Part shown: one piece after another, positions 43,191 to 51,186 of the stretch
How positions within the stretch are numbered: the first letter of the stretch is position 1
Layout: the number at the start of each line of letters is the position of its first letter
DNA from: Cytophagia bacterium
GTDB taxonomy: Bacteria > Bacteroidota > Bacteroidia > Cytophagales > Spirosomataceae
Reading direction: 5' to 3'
NCBI GenBank assembly: GCA_004293645.1
Contig: REAB01000054.1
Location: 1-57,159 of the forward strand
DNA length: 57,159 nt
The notes under the pieces: generated by a model
Database searches by the model: none
Seen by the model: the letters and a program-made list of their open reading frames with translations, nothing else
What the model was told of the DNA's origin: nothing
Program-made: the position numbers and the translations under genes

Positions 43191-43766
43191 ATGGCTACTA
43201 AACTATTATTAATGATGATGACACTACTCTCAGGCTTGTTTGCCAACAAAAAAGAGGCCATAAAAAGCCCCGAAAACGCTGCTCCCAGCCAGTCGTTTTA
43301 TGCCTTCAAAATGAAAGCACTGACGGGCGGCGCGACCATTGATTTTGCCCAATACAAAGGCAAAAAATTGGTTATTCTCAACACCGCTTCGCGCTGTGGT
43401 TACACGGGTCAGTACGAAGATTGGCAGAAATTTTATGAGCAACACGGCCAAAAAGTAGTGGTTTTGGGTTTTCCTGCCAACAATTTTGGCGGCCAAGAGC
43501 CAGGTGCTGAGGCCGAAATTGCCACTTTTTGTCAAAAGAATTATGGCGTAACGTTCCCGATGTTTTCTAAAATTGAGGTAACTGGCGCAGGTCAGCACCC
43601 GCTCTACAAGTGGCTGTCGAGCAAGGCATTGAACGGCTGGAATGACAAAGCACCCACTTGGAATTTTTGTAAATACGTGGTAGATGAAGAAGGCAAACTC
43701 ACGCATTTTTTTGCATCGGGCGTAAAACCCACCGACCCTGAGTTTAAGAAAGCGGTTGGTATTTGA
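43191..43766 (+). CDS. Glutathione peroxidase-family thiol peroxidase
   Basis: A 191-residue protein starting MATKLLLMMMTLLSGLFA, an export signal or membrane anchor. It has the peroxidase motifs NTASRCGYTGQY (Cys69 in place of selenocysteine), VLGFPANNFGGQEPG (Gln) and APTWNFCKYVVDEEG (Trp and Asn). It should reduce hydroperoxides, probably with thioredoxin. An upstream in-frame ATG at 43143 lacks support. Confidence 0.92.
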   Translation: MATKLLLMMMTLLSGLFANKKEAIKSPENAAPSQSFYAFKMKALTGGATIDFAQYKGKKLVILNTASRCGYTGQYEDWQKFYEQHGQKVVVLGFPANNFGGQEPGAEAEIATFCQKNYGVTFPMFSKIEVTGAGQHPLYKWLSSKALNGWNDKAPTWNFCKYVVDEEGKLTHFFASGVKPTDPEFKKAVGI

Positions 43767-43936
43767 GGTCAAAATTAATTTTCAAAATATTTTTTGTCTT
43801 CAAATAAATGGGAAAAAGTTGCAAAACGGTACGTTTTTTGCTGTAATATCATACATAAGACAGTCGTAAATGCACAACCAAGGCGTTGCGAAAACTGTAG
43901 TGGAATGGTTGAGGTTGCAATAATCGAATTGCTAAT

Positions 43937-46744
43937 ATGCGTCTTACTTTACCCTTTTTTAAATTTAGGAGAAGCAACACATTGATAAACAGCTGGTTAG
44001 TTCTTGGTCTGTCAATGTGTTGTTTTTCTGTTTGGGGGCAAACCACCGACTCTACCCGTACTGATGTTGCCACGCAACAAATCTTGCCAGACTTCCAGAA
44101 ACGCTACACGGCCAACTACCAAACCGCACTTTTGCGCGCAAAAGAACAAAAATGGGTAGTTAGCAAAAAATATGCCAATGGTAAAATCATTAAACTACAA
44201 GGCATTGATTCGTTTGGATTTCCCATTTATTATACCACCCACAACGCAGCGGCTGCTACCGCTACCCGTACCGACGAATTGTATCGAGGCGGAGATTTGG
44301 GCGTGGATATTACGGGTAAATTGCCCGAACTCGACGGACGATTGGGCCTTTGGGACGGCGGCGAGCCGCGCTTGTCGCACGTAGAATTGAGCGGACGGAC
44401 GCGCCAAAAAGATGACAACAGCACTTACAGCGACCACGCCACGCACTTGGCGGGTACGCTCATTGCGGCGGGGGTCAATGCGCAGGTAAAAGGCATGGCA
44501 TTTAGTGCCAAATTGGACGTATGGGACTACACCAACGATTTGGTAGAAATGACCCAAGCGGCCAAAAAACTGCTCGTTTCAAACCATGCTTACGGCCCCG
44601 TTTCTGGCTGGTTTCTTAACCCCAATCGGCCAGGAACTAACCCAAATAGGCAGTGGGAGTGGTGGGGAAATACGCAAATAAGCCCCACCGAAGACCACCG
44701 TTTTGGGTTTTATGACGAAAAAGCCCGCGATTTTGACCGATTGGCCTACAATTTTCCTTATTATCTAATTGTAAAATCGGCTGACAACAAGCGCATCGAA
44801 ACGGGACCGCCAGCGGGAACATCCTATTTTTTGCGCAATACTGCCGAAACAAGCATCTTAGAACGCAGTCGCAATGACAGTTACGACGTGATTCCTGCCG
44901 AAGCCAACGCCAAAAATATCTTGACCGTTGGGGCTGCCGAAGTAACGGTAAGCAACGGCGTTTTGACAAATTTTAAAACAGCTAATTTTAGCGGCTGGGG
45001 CCCCACCGACGACGGTCGCATCAAGCCCGATTTGTTGGGCGTAGGCAAAGATATTATTTCGAGTACGGCTTCTTCCAATAATGCTTACGCGTTTTTTTCG
45101 GGTACTTCTATGGCCAGTGCCAATGTGTCGGGTACGTTGATTTTACTGCAAGAATTGTTTTATAACCTTAACAAGCAGCAGTTTATGCGGTCGGCTACGC
45201 TCAAAGGATTGGTACTGCACACAGCCGACAAACCCAGCGGCAGCCCCAATTATGAACACGGCTGGGGCTTGCTCAATGCCGAAAAAGCCGCCCGTGTGAT
45301 GTTAAATAAAGATTTAGCCCACCTAATGAGCGAGCGCACGCTCAAACAAAACGAAACGTTTCGGCAAAAAATAATGGCAGGCGGTGGGCCGCTTTTAGTT
45401 ACCATCTGCTGGACCGACCCCGAAGCCCTGCCCACCCAAGCCCTCGCCCGAAACCTCAACAATCGCTCGCCAAAACTCGTTAATGATTTGGATTTGCGCC
45501 TCATCACCGCCGACAACTACACCTGGTTTCCGTGGATACTTGACCCCGCTCAACCCGCCAAAGCTGCCGTGCCTGGCGACAATATTCGGGACAATGTGGA
45601 GCAAATTATAGTCCCCAAAACATCGCTTGGGCAGGTGTTTAATATTGTAGTTCGGCACAAAAATACCCTCTCAAACAACGGTCAGCCGTACTCAATTGTG
45701 GTGAGCGGCGTAGCCCCGCAAGATTGCGAAGCAGCGGTGCGCGTCGTAAAAGGCACCGACACTACCCTGTGCGGTGGTGGCCGAATGAGGCTGCAAGTTC
45801 GCGGCGAAAACGCTGTTACTTATGAATGGACAAAAGATGGTAAAGTATTGACTACCAACGAATCGCCGATGTTGGACATTACTCAGTCGGGTATTTATAG
45901 CGTAAAAATAACGGGCTATCAGTGCACGGCGCAGTCGCGGACGGTGGTGGTAAAAAGTGCCTCACTGACGGCAGCCATCACGCCAGCGGGTAGCCTTACG
46001 GTTTGTCCCAATACCAGTATCAGACTCAGTGCCAGCACGGGTACCAATTATCGCTACCAATGGCTGCGCAATGGCCAGCCGATTGTGGGCGCAACCAGCC
46101 CCGTTTTGAACACCACCGAAGCGGGTACGTACAGCATTGCCACCACCTCCGACCAATGCACGGCCATTTCTAACGCCACGCAATTGCTGTCGGCGGCCAT
46201 GCAGCCTACTATTTCTACCAACACGGGGACGATTATCCCCAAAGGTGGCAGCATTAGGCTTACTACCAACGTTGGCGACAATACCTTGTATCAATGGTAC
46301 AAAAACAACAACCCTTTGGCCACGGCTACGGGGCCGCGCTACGTAGCCACCGAATCGGGAAAATATACCGTTCAATTGACCCAAAACAATTGCTCGCTTC
46401 TTTCAAAGCCACTCGAATTGACCAGCGTTTTGGACGTAATTCCTGGGGCCATTAAACCCATAAACGTGGCGTTACCGTCGGTTTATATCGAAAAAATTAA
46501 TTTGCAGCTCTTTCCCAATCCTGTTTCTAAAGAACTAACAGTGGCCTATCTTTCCGAAAATAGTTATAATCTTACTGCATCTGTTATAAGTTTAGATGGT
46601 ATCGTGTTGATGCAAAAACTCCTCAACGACAACGGCAAAACCTTCACCAACCAGTTTGACGTGGCTACCTTGCCGTCGGGGTTATACCTCGTTCAAGTAA
46701 GCGACGGCAACCGCATTATTTCTAAGTCGTTCGTAAAAATGTAG
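43937..46744 (+). CDS. Subtilisin-like (S8) serine peptidase exported by the type IX system
   Basis: A 935-residue exported protease. The signal peptide ends near SVWGQ. The catalytic triad is Asp140 (LGLWDGGEPRLSH), His167 (YSDHATHLAGT) and Ser391 (FSGTSMASANVSG). Ig/PKD-like modules follow (ALCGGGRMRL-type CxG blocks, YQWLRNGQPIVGATSPVLNTTEAGTYS). The last 80 residues form a type-A sorting domain (LQLFPNPVSKELTV ... LPSGLYLVQVSDGNRIISKSFVKM). It is probably secreted or surface-attached and degrades protein. Confidence 0.93.
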   Translation: MRLTLPFFKFRRSNTLINSWLVLGLSMCCFSVWGQTTDSTRTDVATQQILPDFQKRYTANYQTALLRAKEQKWVVSKKYANGKIIKLQGIDSFGFPIYYTTHNAAAATATRTDELYRGGDLGVDITGKLPELDGRLGLWDGGEPRLSHVELSGRTRQKDDNSTYSDHATHLAGTLIAAGVNAQVKGMAFSAKLDVWDYTNDLVEMTQAAKKLLVSNHAYGPVSGWFLNPNRPGTNPNRQWEWWGNTQISPTEDHRFGFYDEKARDFDRLAYNFPYYLIVKSADNKRIETGPPAGTSYFLRNTAETSILERSRNDSYDVIPAEANAKNILTVGAAEVTVSNGVLTNFKTANFSGWGPTDDGRIKPDLLGVGKDIISSTASSNNAYAFFSGTSMASANVSGTLILLQELFYNLNKQQFMRSATLKGLVLHTADKPSGSPNYEHGWGLLNAEKAARVMLNKDLAHLMSERTLKQNETFRQKIMAGGGPLLVTICWTDPEALPTQALARNLNNRSPKLVNDLDLRLITADNYTWFPWILDPAQPAKAAVPGDNIRDNVEQIIVPKTSLGQVFNIVVRHKNTLSNNGQPYSIVVSGVAPQDCEAAVRVVKGTDTTLCGGGRMRLQVRGENAVTYEWTKDGKVLTTNESPMLDITQSGIYSVKITGYQCTAQSRTVVVKSASLTAAITPAGSLTVCPNTSIRLSASTGTNYRYQWLRNGQPIVGATSPVLNTTEAGTYSIATTSDQCTAISNATQLLSAAMQPTISTNTGTIIPKGGSIRLTTNVGDNTLYQWYKNNNPLATATGPRYVATESGKYTVQLTQNNCSLLSKPLELTSVLDVIPGAIKPINVALPSVYIEKINLQLFPNPVSKELTVAYLSENSYNLTASVISLDGIVLMQKLLNDNGKTFTNQFDVATLPSGLYLVQVSDGNRIISKSFVKM

Positions 46745-46766
46745 TATTTGTTGGTATTTTTGGCCA

Positions 46767-47375
46767 ATGAAAAATCTCGAATTGACGCTTCTCTCTCCCA
46801 ATGTTTCGACAATGGCCATTGAACAGGCACTGACAATGGTTGAATCCCATGATTTGGCCGCGCTTACGGTGCCGCCGTTTTGGGTCAAAAAGCTACGCCG
46901 CAACATGGGCAATGCGCACCCAGCCTTGTTGGCTACGGTGGTGGGCTACCCGTTTGGTTTTGGGCGCACCGAAACCAAACAAATCGAAACCGAATGGGCT
47001 TTAAAAGATGGGGCCAACGAAATTCAGGTGGTGTTTAATACTTCTGCTTGGTTTTCAAACTCAAATGGCTGGCCTAAAATTGAACTCGCCAAACTCGGCA
47101 AACTCATTCACGCGCAAGAAGCGTTGTTTACGGTTATGGTGGAAAGTTCGTTTTTTGACGAAGAAAATTTTGCCAAAGTTGTCAAAGTAGCCACCGACGC
47201 GGGGGTAGATTTTATTCAAAGTAGTATGAAAAGTGTTGATTATCAAGATTTTGAAAAAATGAAAGCTGCCATTCCAATCTCAGTAGGATTCAAAATAGCT
47301 ACGAACGAAACGTACCAAGAAGCCGTAAAGAGTTGGGGAAAAGTGGAGATAGATCGACTTTGTATTCCATTTTAG
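46767..47375 (+). CDS. DeoC-like TIM-barrel protein lacking key aldolase residues
   Basis: A 202-residue protein that aligns by eye with deoxyribose-phosphate aldolase (VVGYPFGFGRTETKQIETEWALKDGANEI, VMVESSFF, SVGFKIA). The active-site Asp in the usual EVDVV strand is Gln87 (ANEIQVVFN), and the Schiff-base Lys in the usual DFIKTSTG is Gln151 (DFIQSSMK). The second lysine is kept (Lys176, VGFKIA). It is therefore unlikely to be an ordinary DeoC and may be a non-catalytic or repurposed relative. It follows the protease gene by 22 bp. Confidence 0.8.
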   Translation: MKNLELTLLSPNVSTMAIEQALTMVESHDLAALTVPPFWVKKLRRNMGNAHPALLATVVGYPFGFGRTETKQIETEWALKDGANEIQVVFNTSAWFSNSNGWPKIELAKLGKLIHAQEALFTVMVESSFFDEENFAKVVKVATDAGVDFIQSSMKSVDYQDFEKMKAAIPISVGFKIATNETYQEAVKSWGKVEIDRLCIPF

Positions 47376-47406
47376 TCTTTAATCTCCAAACCATAAGCTC
47401 CCCCCA

Positions 47407-47499
47407 ATGCCCGTTGTTTATAGTACATACCAGCCTCCATTTTGGTTGCCAAATGGCCACTTCCAAAGCATTTATCCTTCGGTTTCAATGCACTTCTAA
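47407..47499 (+). pseudogene. Truncated 5' end of the YheT-like hydrolase gene
   Basis: The ATG at 47407 opens a 30-codon frame. Its first 26 codons parallel those of the intact hydrolase starting at 49559, with the shared motif QPPFWLPNGHFQSIYPSV. By my count 18 of 78 bases differ but only 3 of 26 residues. The similarity ends at about 47484, the base before the ptuB stop codon. The copy and the intact gene are direct repeats flanking ptuB-ptuA. Confidence 0.9.
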
Positions 47500-48234
47500 G
47501 GCACAAAAGCGGAGCTGCTTTTCTAACTCATCAAACTCCTCGTCCCACAAGTCAAACTCCTGCATGAGGGTTTTGACCTTTTTAAAATCATCATCATTCA
47601 ATAGATATGACGCGACCACCGCACTGTATTCTGCTTTGGGTGTCCCTTGAAGAAATAAGTTTCGTAAAGCACTCACTATTTTATTTTGTTTGCTTACACT
47701 TCGTTGGGTATTTGTTCCATAATCAAGAAGATTTTCTCGAATTTCTTCCAGTTCTTCTACCGCCTTGATGCCAATCTCATATCGCTTGTTTACCCATAGA
47801 GAGCGGTCGTTTAGGTTCAGAACCCTAATCGTTAATTCCCCTTTTTCGGTTTTAGGTTTGAAGCGATATCCCTGAAAGTACAAATGATCTTGCGGGTTTT
47901 CGTAACGTGGATTTACGATGGGTTTTTGCTTGGTATCGTGGTTGAGCTTTGCTTTGTTGCAAGCACTGTTGATAGGCAGCAAATTTTCCCATTTGACTAC
48001 TTCGTCTGAGTACAAAGACTTGGGATGGAAGTGTTCTACTTCCATATATTTACCTTCTTCGACCAATTTACACTCCGAAAAGGCGCATTTTTGGTGCGAC
48101 ATATCCAGCAAACCCTTGGTGATGAATGGTTTTTTCCAGACACTTTCACCCGTTTGTTTAAACTTCTCGGTCAGTGCTTTTATTAGTTCATCGGTCAGTT
48201 CGGGTGGGCGCGGTGAGTCCAACAATCGAATCAT
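47485..48234 (-). CDS. ptuB: Septu-type HNH endonuclease effector
   Basis: A 249-residue HNH nuclease of the PtuB/TIGR02646 type. The core reads CAFSECKLVEEGKYMEVEHFHPKSLY followed by WENLLPINSACNKAKLNH, giving the HNH His, the Asn and the Cys-containing scaffold. In Septu defence it is the DNA-cutting effector activated through the PtuA ATPase when phage is sensed. Its start overlaps the ptuA stop by 4 bp. No reverse transcriptase or retron RNA is nearby, so the two-gene Septu reading is preferred to the retron one. Confidence 0.88.
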   Translation of the reverse strand: MIRLLDSPRPPELTDELIKALTEKFKQTGESVWKKPFITKGLLDMSHQKCAFSECKLVEEGKYMEVEHFHPKSLYSDEVVKWENLLPINSACNKAKLNHDTKQKPIVNPRYENPQDHLYFQGYRFKPKTEKGELTIRVLNLNDRSLWVNKRYEIGIKAVEELEEIRENLLDYGTNTQRSVSKQNKIVSALRNLFLQGTPKAEYSAVVASYLLNDDDFKKVKTLMQEFDLWDEEFDELEKQLRFCALEVH

Positions 48235-49475
48235 ACAGCAGCGGGGGCTATGGCACCTAATTGCAATTTGAGCAGTTTACGTTGGCTACTTTGGGGGTGC
48301 AACAACGGCAAAAGTGCGTCATAAGCGGCTTGGGCTTTTTCGTAGTTGTCTTCATCAAGCCCCTCGTCAAAGTCTTTGAGGAGTTTTAGATAAGTATCTG
48401 ACAGCGTTCGGTCGCCAAGCCCCATCAAATCCTGTAAAATCTCTTCCACAGTCCAACCCCGAAATGTACCAAACTCTTGGCGAATGTGCGTTTGATTGTT
48501 TTCGCCTTTTTCCAAAATAATCAAGTTTACATTCTCTGCCGACTGCACAATGAGCGGACTGTGTGCCGTAACGATAAACTGCGTATGCGGAAAAATGCCG
48601 CTCAAATGACTGATGATTTTACGTTGCCAATCGGGGTGTAGGTGCAGGTCTATCTCATCTACCAGCACCATGGCTGCGCCCGTAAGCGGATTGTCCAATT
48701 TAGGATAACGCTCAAACATTTTCTTGGCCAGATCTACTACCCACGCCATCATAGATTGATAGCCGTAGCCCAAATCTTTGAGCCTTACTTCGCCATAGTC
48801 AGTATCAAATAGCGCGTAGTTGCGAACGTTGTTGGTTTTTTCGTCAAACTCTGATATTAATTCAATGCTTTTGACATCGGGAAGTAGGCCATTAGTAAGA
48901 ACCGTAATCAGTTTTTCTAAAACACTCTTGGCATTGGTTGCGCCATTTTTTGCCGCATAGTCCAACTGGATCAGCCATTCTTCGGCATTATTAAGTTCGT
49001 AGTCGTCTTGAAAAAGAGGAGTTATATTATTTTCTTTTTGCGTGGTTCCAGTAATGTCTGAGGATGACATACGACGAGAGAGGCCGTAGGCATAAAAAAT
49101 GATTGAATGGCTATTGCTGATATTAGCACCACCCTGTCCATATGAAAGGTTGTACTTTTTAAGTTCATTATCATTAAAAAAGCCCTCGATGGTTTTAAAA
49201 GAGTAGTCCATGTGACGACTTGTTAAAAGCCGTGTTACGTTAGCGTTACCAAAAGCAGCTATATCTGTAACGGAATTTGTTGAACGTAGAAAACTCAGCC
49301 CACTCAACAACTTCAAAAGCGTTGTTTTACCCGTGTTGTTATTGCCCAAAATCACATTCCATTGTTGGTAGCGACCATCAGGATGGGTAAAGTTAATTTT
49401 ATGTTTACCCACAAACGGTGGAAAATCGGTAATCGTGGCCTCGCTCAGATACACGCCTTCGGTTTCTTGGCTCAT
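48231..49475 (-). CDS. ptuA: Septu-type AAA/SMC-like ATPase
   Basis: A 414-residue ATPase with Walker A LGNNNTGKTTLLKLLSGL, the ABC-type region KDLGYGYQSMMAWVVDLA, Walker B MVLVDEIDLHLHPDWQ and a downstream TQFIVTAHSPLIVQSA switch. This is the OLD/SMC-like layout of PtuA. The start at 49475 (MSQETEGVYLSEATITDF) is chosen over the 69-codon-longer frame because the extension runs antisense through the 5' end of the adjacent hydrolase gene. It forms a two-gene operon with ptuB. Confidence 0.9.
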   Translation of the reverse strand: MSQETEGVYLSEATITDFPPFVGKHKINFTHPDGRYQQWNVILGNNNTGKTTLLKLLSGLSFLRSTNSVTDIAAFGNANVTRLLTSRHMDYSFKTIEGFFNDNELKKYNLSYGQGGANISNSHSIIFYAYGLSRRMSSSDITGTTQKENNITPLFQDDYELNNAEEWLIQLDYAAKNGATNAKSVLEKLITVLTNGLLPDVKSIELISEFDEKTNNVRNYALFDTDYGEVRLKDLGYGYQSMMAWVVDLAKKMFERYPKLDNPLTGAAMVLVDEIDLHLHPDWQRKIISHLSGIFPHTQFIVTAHSPLIVQSAENVNLIILEKGENNQTHIRQEFGTFRGWTVEEILQDLMGLGDRTLSDTYLKLLKDFDEGLDEDNYEKAQAAYDALLPLLHPQSSQRKLLKLQLGAIAPAAV

Positions 49476-49519
49476 AATTTTATTCTTTTGGGTAAACTTA
49501 CTTACAAATGCATTTACAG

Positions 49520-49540
49520 ACAAATTTTTCTCAAATTTGT
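49520..49540. promoter_or_regulatory. Inverted repeat between ptuA and the divergent hydrolase gene
   Basis: ACAAATTT-TTCTC-AAATTTGT is a perfect 8-bp inverted repeat in the 83-bp divergent intergenic space, with a further 10-bp palindrome AAATGCATTT at 49506-49515. The position suits an operator for either gene; a binding protein is not known. Confidence 0.45.
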
Positions 49541-49558
49541 AGTTCCAATTTTTCAACC

Positions 49559-50527
49559 ATGCCCCTTGTTCAAAGCACTCATCAACCGCCGTTTTGGCTT
49601 CCCAATGGCCACTTTCAGAGTATCTATCCGTCGGTTTTTCGGAAAATAAACGTAGCTTATCGCCGCGAGCGCATTGCCACACCCGACGGCGATTTCCTGA
49701 ATTTAGACTGGAGCTTAGCCGCCCAACCGTTGCCTGGCAGCTCGTTGGTTATTTTGAGCCACGGGCTCGAAGGCGACAGCTCACGGCAGTACATAACGGG
49801 CATGGTGCAGCACCTCAATGCGCACGGGTACCACTGCTTGGCGTGGAATTTTCGGAGTTGCGGCGGCCCGCCCAATGTGTTGCCGCGCTTCTACCACAGC
49901 GGCGAAACCACCGACTTGGATTGGGTGGTGCAGAACGCCGTGGCGCGGGGCTACCGCAACATTGCGTTGATGGGCTTTAGTTTGGGCGGTAACGTAACCC
50001 TCAAATACGCTGGAGAACGCGGCGCGAACATTTGCCCAGCAATAAAAAAAGTGGTGGTATTTAGCGTACCAATGGACTTGCTGGCGTGCAGTCGCAACAT
50101 CGAAAAGCCCGAAAATTGGCTCTATTTGCAGCGATTTTTGAAAACCCTAAAGCCCAAAGTAGAAGAAAAGGCGGGGCGATACCCCGATAAGATTGATGCC
50201 CAAAAATACGCCCAAGTACGTACTTTTTACGATTTTGACGATATTTATACGGGTCCAGTACACGGCTTTGCGGGAGCCGACGACTACTACCACCGCAGCA
50301 GTTCGATGCACTTTGTAAAACACATAATGGTGCCTACGCTCATCGTAAATGCCAAAAATGACCCGCTTGTGCCTTATCGAAGTCTGCCCATCGATACCAT
50401 CGCGGCCATGCCCAACGTTTGGCTCGACCTTCCCGTGGCGGGTGGGCATTGTGGTTTTCGGCCTGCCAAAGTGCAAAATCAGGCTTATTGGTCGGAGCAA
50501 CGGGCAGTGGCGTTTTTGGAGAAATGA
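49559..50527 (+). CDS. YheT-like alpha/beta-fold hydrolase
   Basis: A 322-residue hydrolase starting MPLVQSTHQPPFWLPNGHFQSIYPSVF, the N-terminal signature of the YheT/ABHD1-3 family. The oxyanion region is LVILSHGLEGDSSRQYI, the nucleophile elbow MGFSLGGNVTLKYAGE, the Asp NAKNDPLVP and the His VAGGHCGFRPAK. The likely role is a carboxylesterase or lipase-like enzyme in the cytosol. The start at 49559 is supported by the truncated copy at 47407, which begins at the same codon. Confidence 0.92.
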   Translation: MPLVQSTHQPPFWLPNGHFQSIYPSVFRKINVAYRRERIATPDGDFLNLDWSLAAQPLPGSSLVILSHGLEGDSSRQYITGMVQHLNAHGYHCLAWNFRSCGGPPNVLPRFYHSGETTDLDWVVQNAVARGYRNIALMGFSLGGNVTLKYAGERGANICPAIKKVVVFSVPMDLLACSRNIEKPENWLYLQRFLKTLKPKVEEKAGRYPDKIDAQKYAQVRTFYDFDDIYTGPVHGFAGADDYYHRSSSMHFVKHIMVPTLIVNAKNDPLVPYRSLPIDTIAAMPNVWLDLPVAGGHCGFRPAKVQNQAYWSEQRAVAFLEK

Positions 50528-50530
50528 GAT

Positions 50531-50866
50531 TTATTGCTTCTGTAGCAACGTCAATCCTTCGGGTAATTTTGTTGATAAAGCGTCGTTGATTTGGGGCATA
50601 AATTCCATTAGGCTTTGGTAAGAATTATCGTGCGTATCAACAACAAGTACAGCAATTGGATATTTATCAAAATTTTGTTGATGGGCCAAGTTTTTATCAA
50701 CTGTCAGCAATACATCAAAACCATCGGCAATCATTGACCTCAGTAAATCTCCATTTTTTTTTCCCTGCCAATTTTTATCTGACACGGTATAGGCTTCAAA
50801 TTGTAATTCAATTAGTCGAAATTTCAATTTGCGGGGTAAGTTTTCATCAAGCAGCAATTTCTTCAT
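50531..50866 (-). CDS. DUF5615 PIN-like toxin candidate
   Basis: A protein of about 111 residues starting MKKLLLDENLPRKLKFRLIELQFEAYTV, the opening of the DUF5615 (Mut7-C-like PIN) family. The acidic LLDEN and the DVLLTVDKNLAHQQNF motif supply the PIN-like metal site. It would be the toxin of a DUF433/DUF5615 module. The ATG at 50866 lies 20 bp inside the antitoxin 3' end; an alternative ATG two codons upstream is possible. It converges on the hydrolase gene with a 3-bp gap. Confidence 0.87.
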   Translation of the reverse strand: MKKLLLDENLPRKLKFRLIELQFEAYTVSDKNWQGKKNGDLLRSMIADGFDVLLTVDKNLAHQQNFDKYPIAVLVVDTHDNSYQSLMEFMPQINDALSTKLPEGLTLLQKQ

Positions 50867-51092
50867 AAACAAGGCGTAGAAGCCGTTCAGATGTGAAAGT
50901 TCTCTCAGCTAATGTTAGCAAAGCAACTGCCTGTTCCCGTTTTACGGAAGGAAAGTCGTCTAAAAAATCATCTAACGAAATACCTTTTTCTAAATGAACA
51001 AATAACGACCACACAGGTACGCGCGTGCCTACAAATACGGGCGTACCGCTCATAATTTCGGGGTCGGTTTGAATGATGTTCCCTATTTGCAT
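50847..51092 (-). CDS. DUF433 antitoxin
   Basis: An 81-residue protein with the DUF433 pattern: IIQTDPEIMSGTPVFVGTRVPVWSLFVHLEKGISLDDFLDDFPSVKREQAVALL, containing a helix-turn-helix. It is the usual partner of DUF5615 proteins in VapBC-like modules and should bind DNA and toxin. The reading frame overlaps the toxin start by 20 bp, an unusually deep overlap that enforces translation coupling. Confidence 0.88.
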   Translation of the reverse strand: MQIGNIIQTDPEIMSGTPVFVGTRVPVWSLFVHLEKGISLDDFLDDFPSVKREQAVALLTLAERTFTSERLLRLVYEEIAA

Positions 51093-51186
51093 TTGCTTTG
51101 GGTTTTATATTTTGGTAAAAATAGAAACTTCCTGCCAATAAAAATCTTTTATGTTCTAATTTTACAGCTTAAATCTAACATTTCCA

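Noticed and set aside
47485-49475. Retron (Ec78/Eco8-type) defence system
   Set aside because: The ATPase and HNH partner fit, but no reverse transcriptase or msr/msd-like RNA is present between or beside the genes, so two-gene Septu is the better reading.
49476-49682. N-terminal extension of ptuA
   Set aside because: The extra 69 codons run antisense through the 5' end of the hydrolase gene; the MSQETEG start at 49475 gives a normal PtuA N-terminus.
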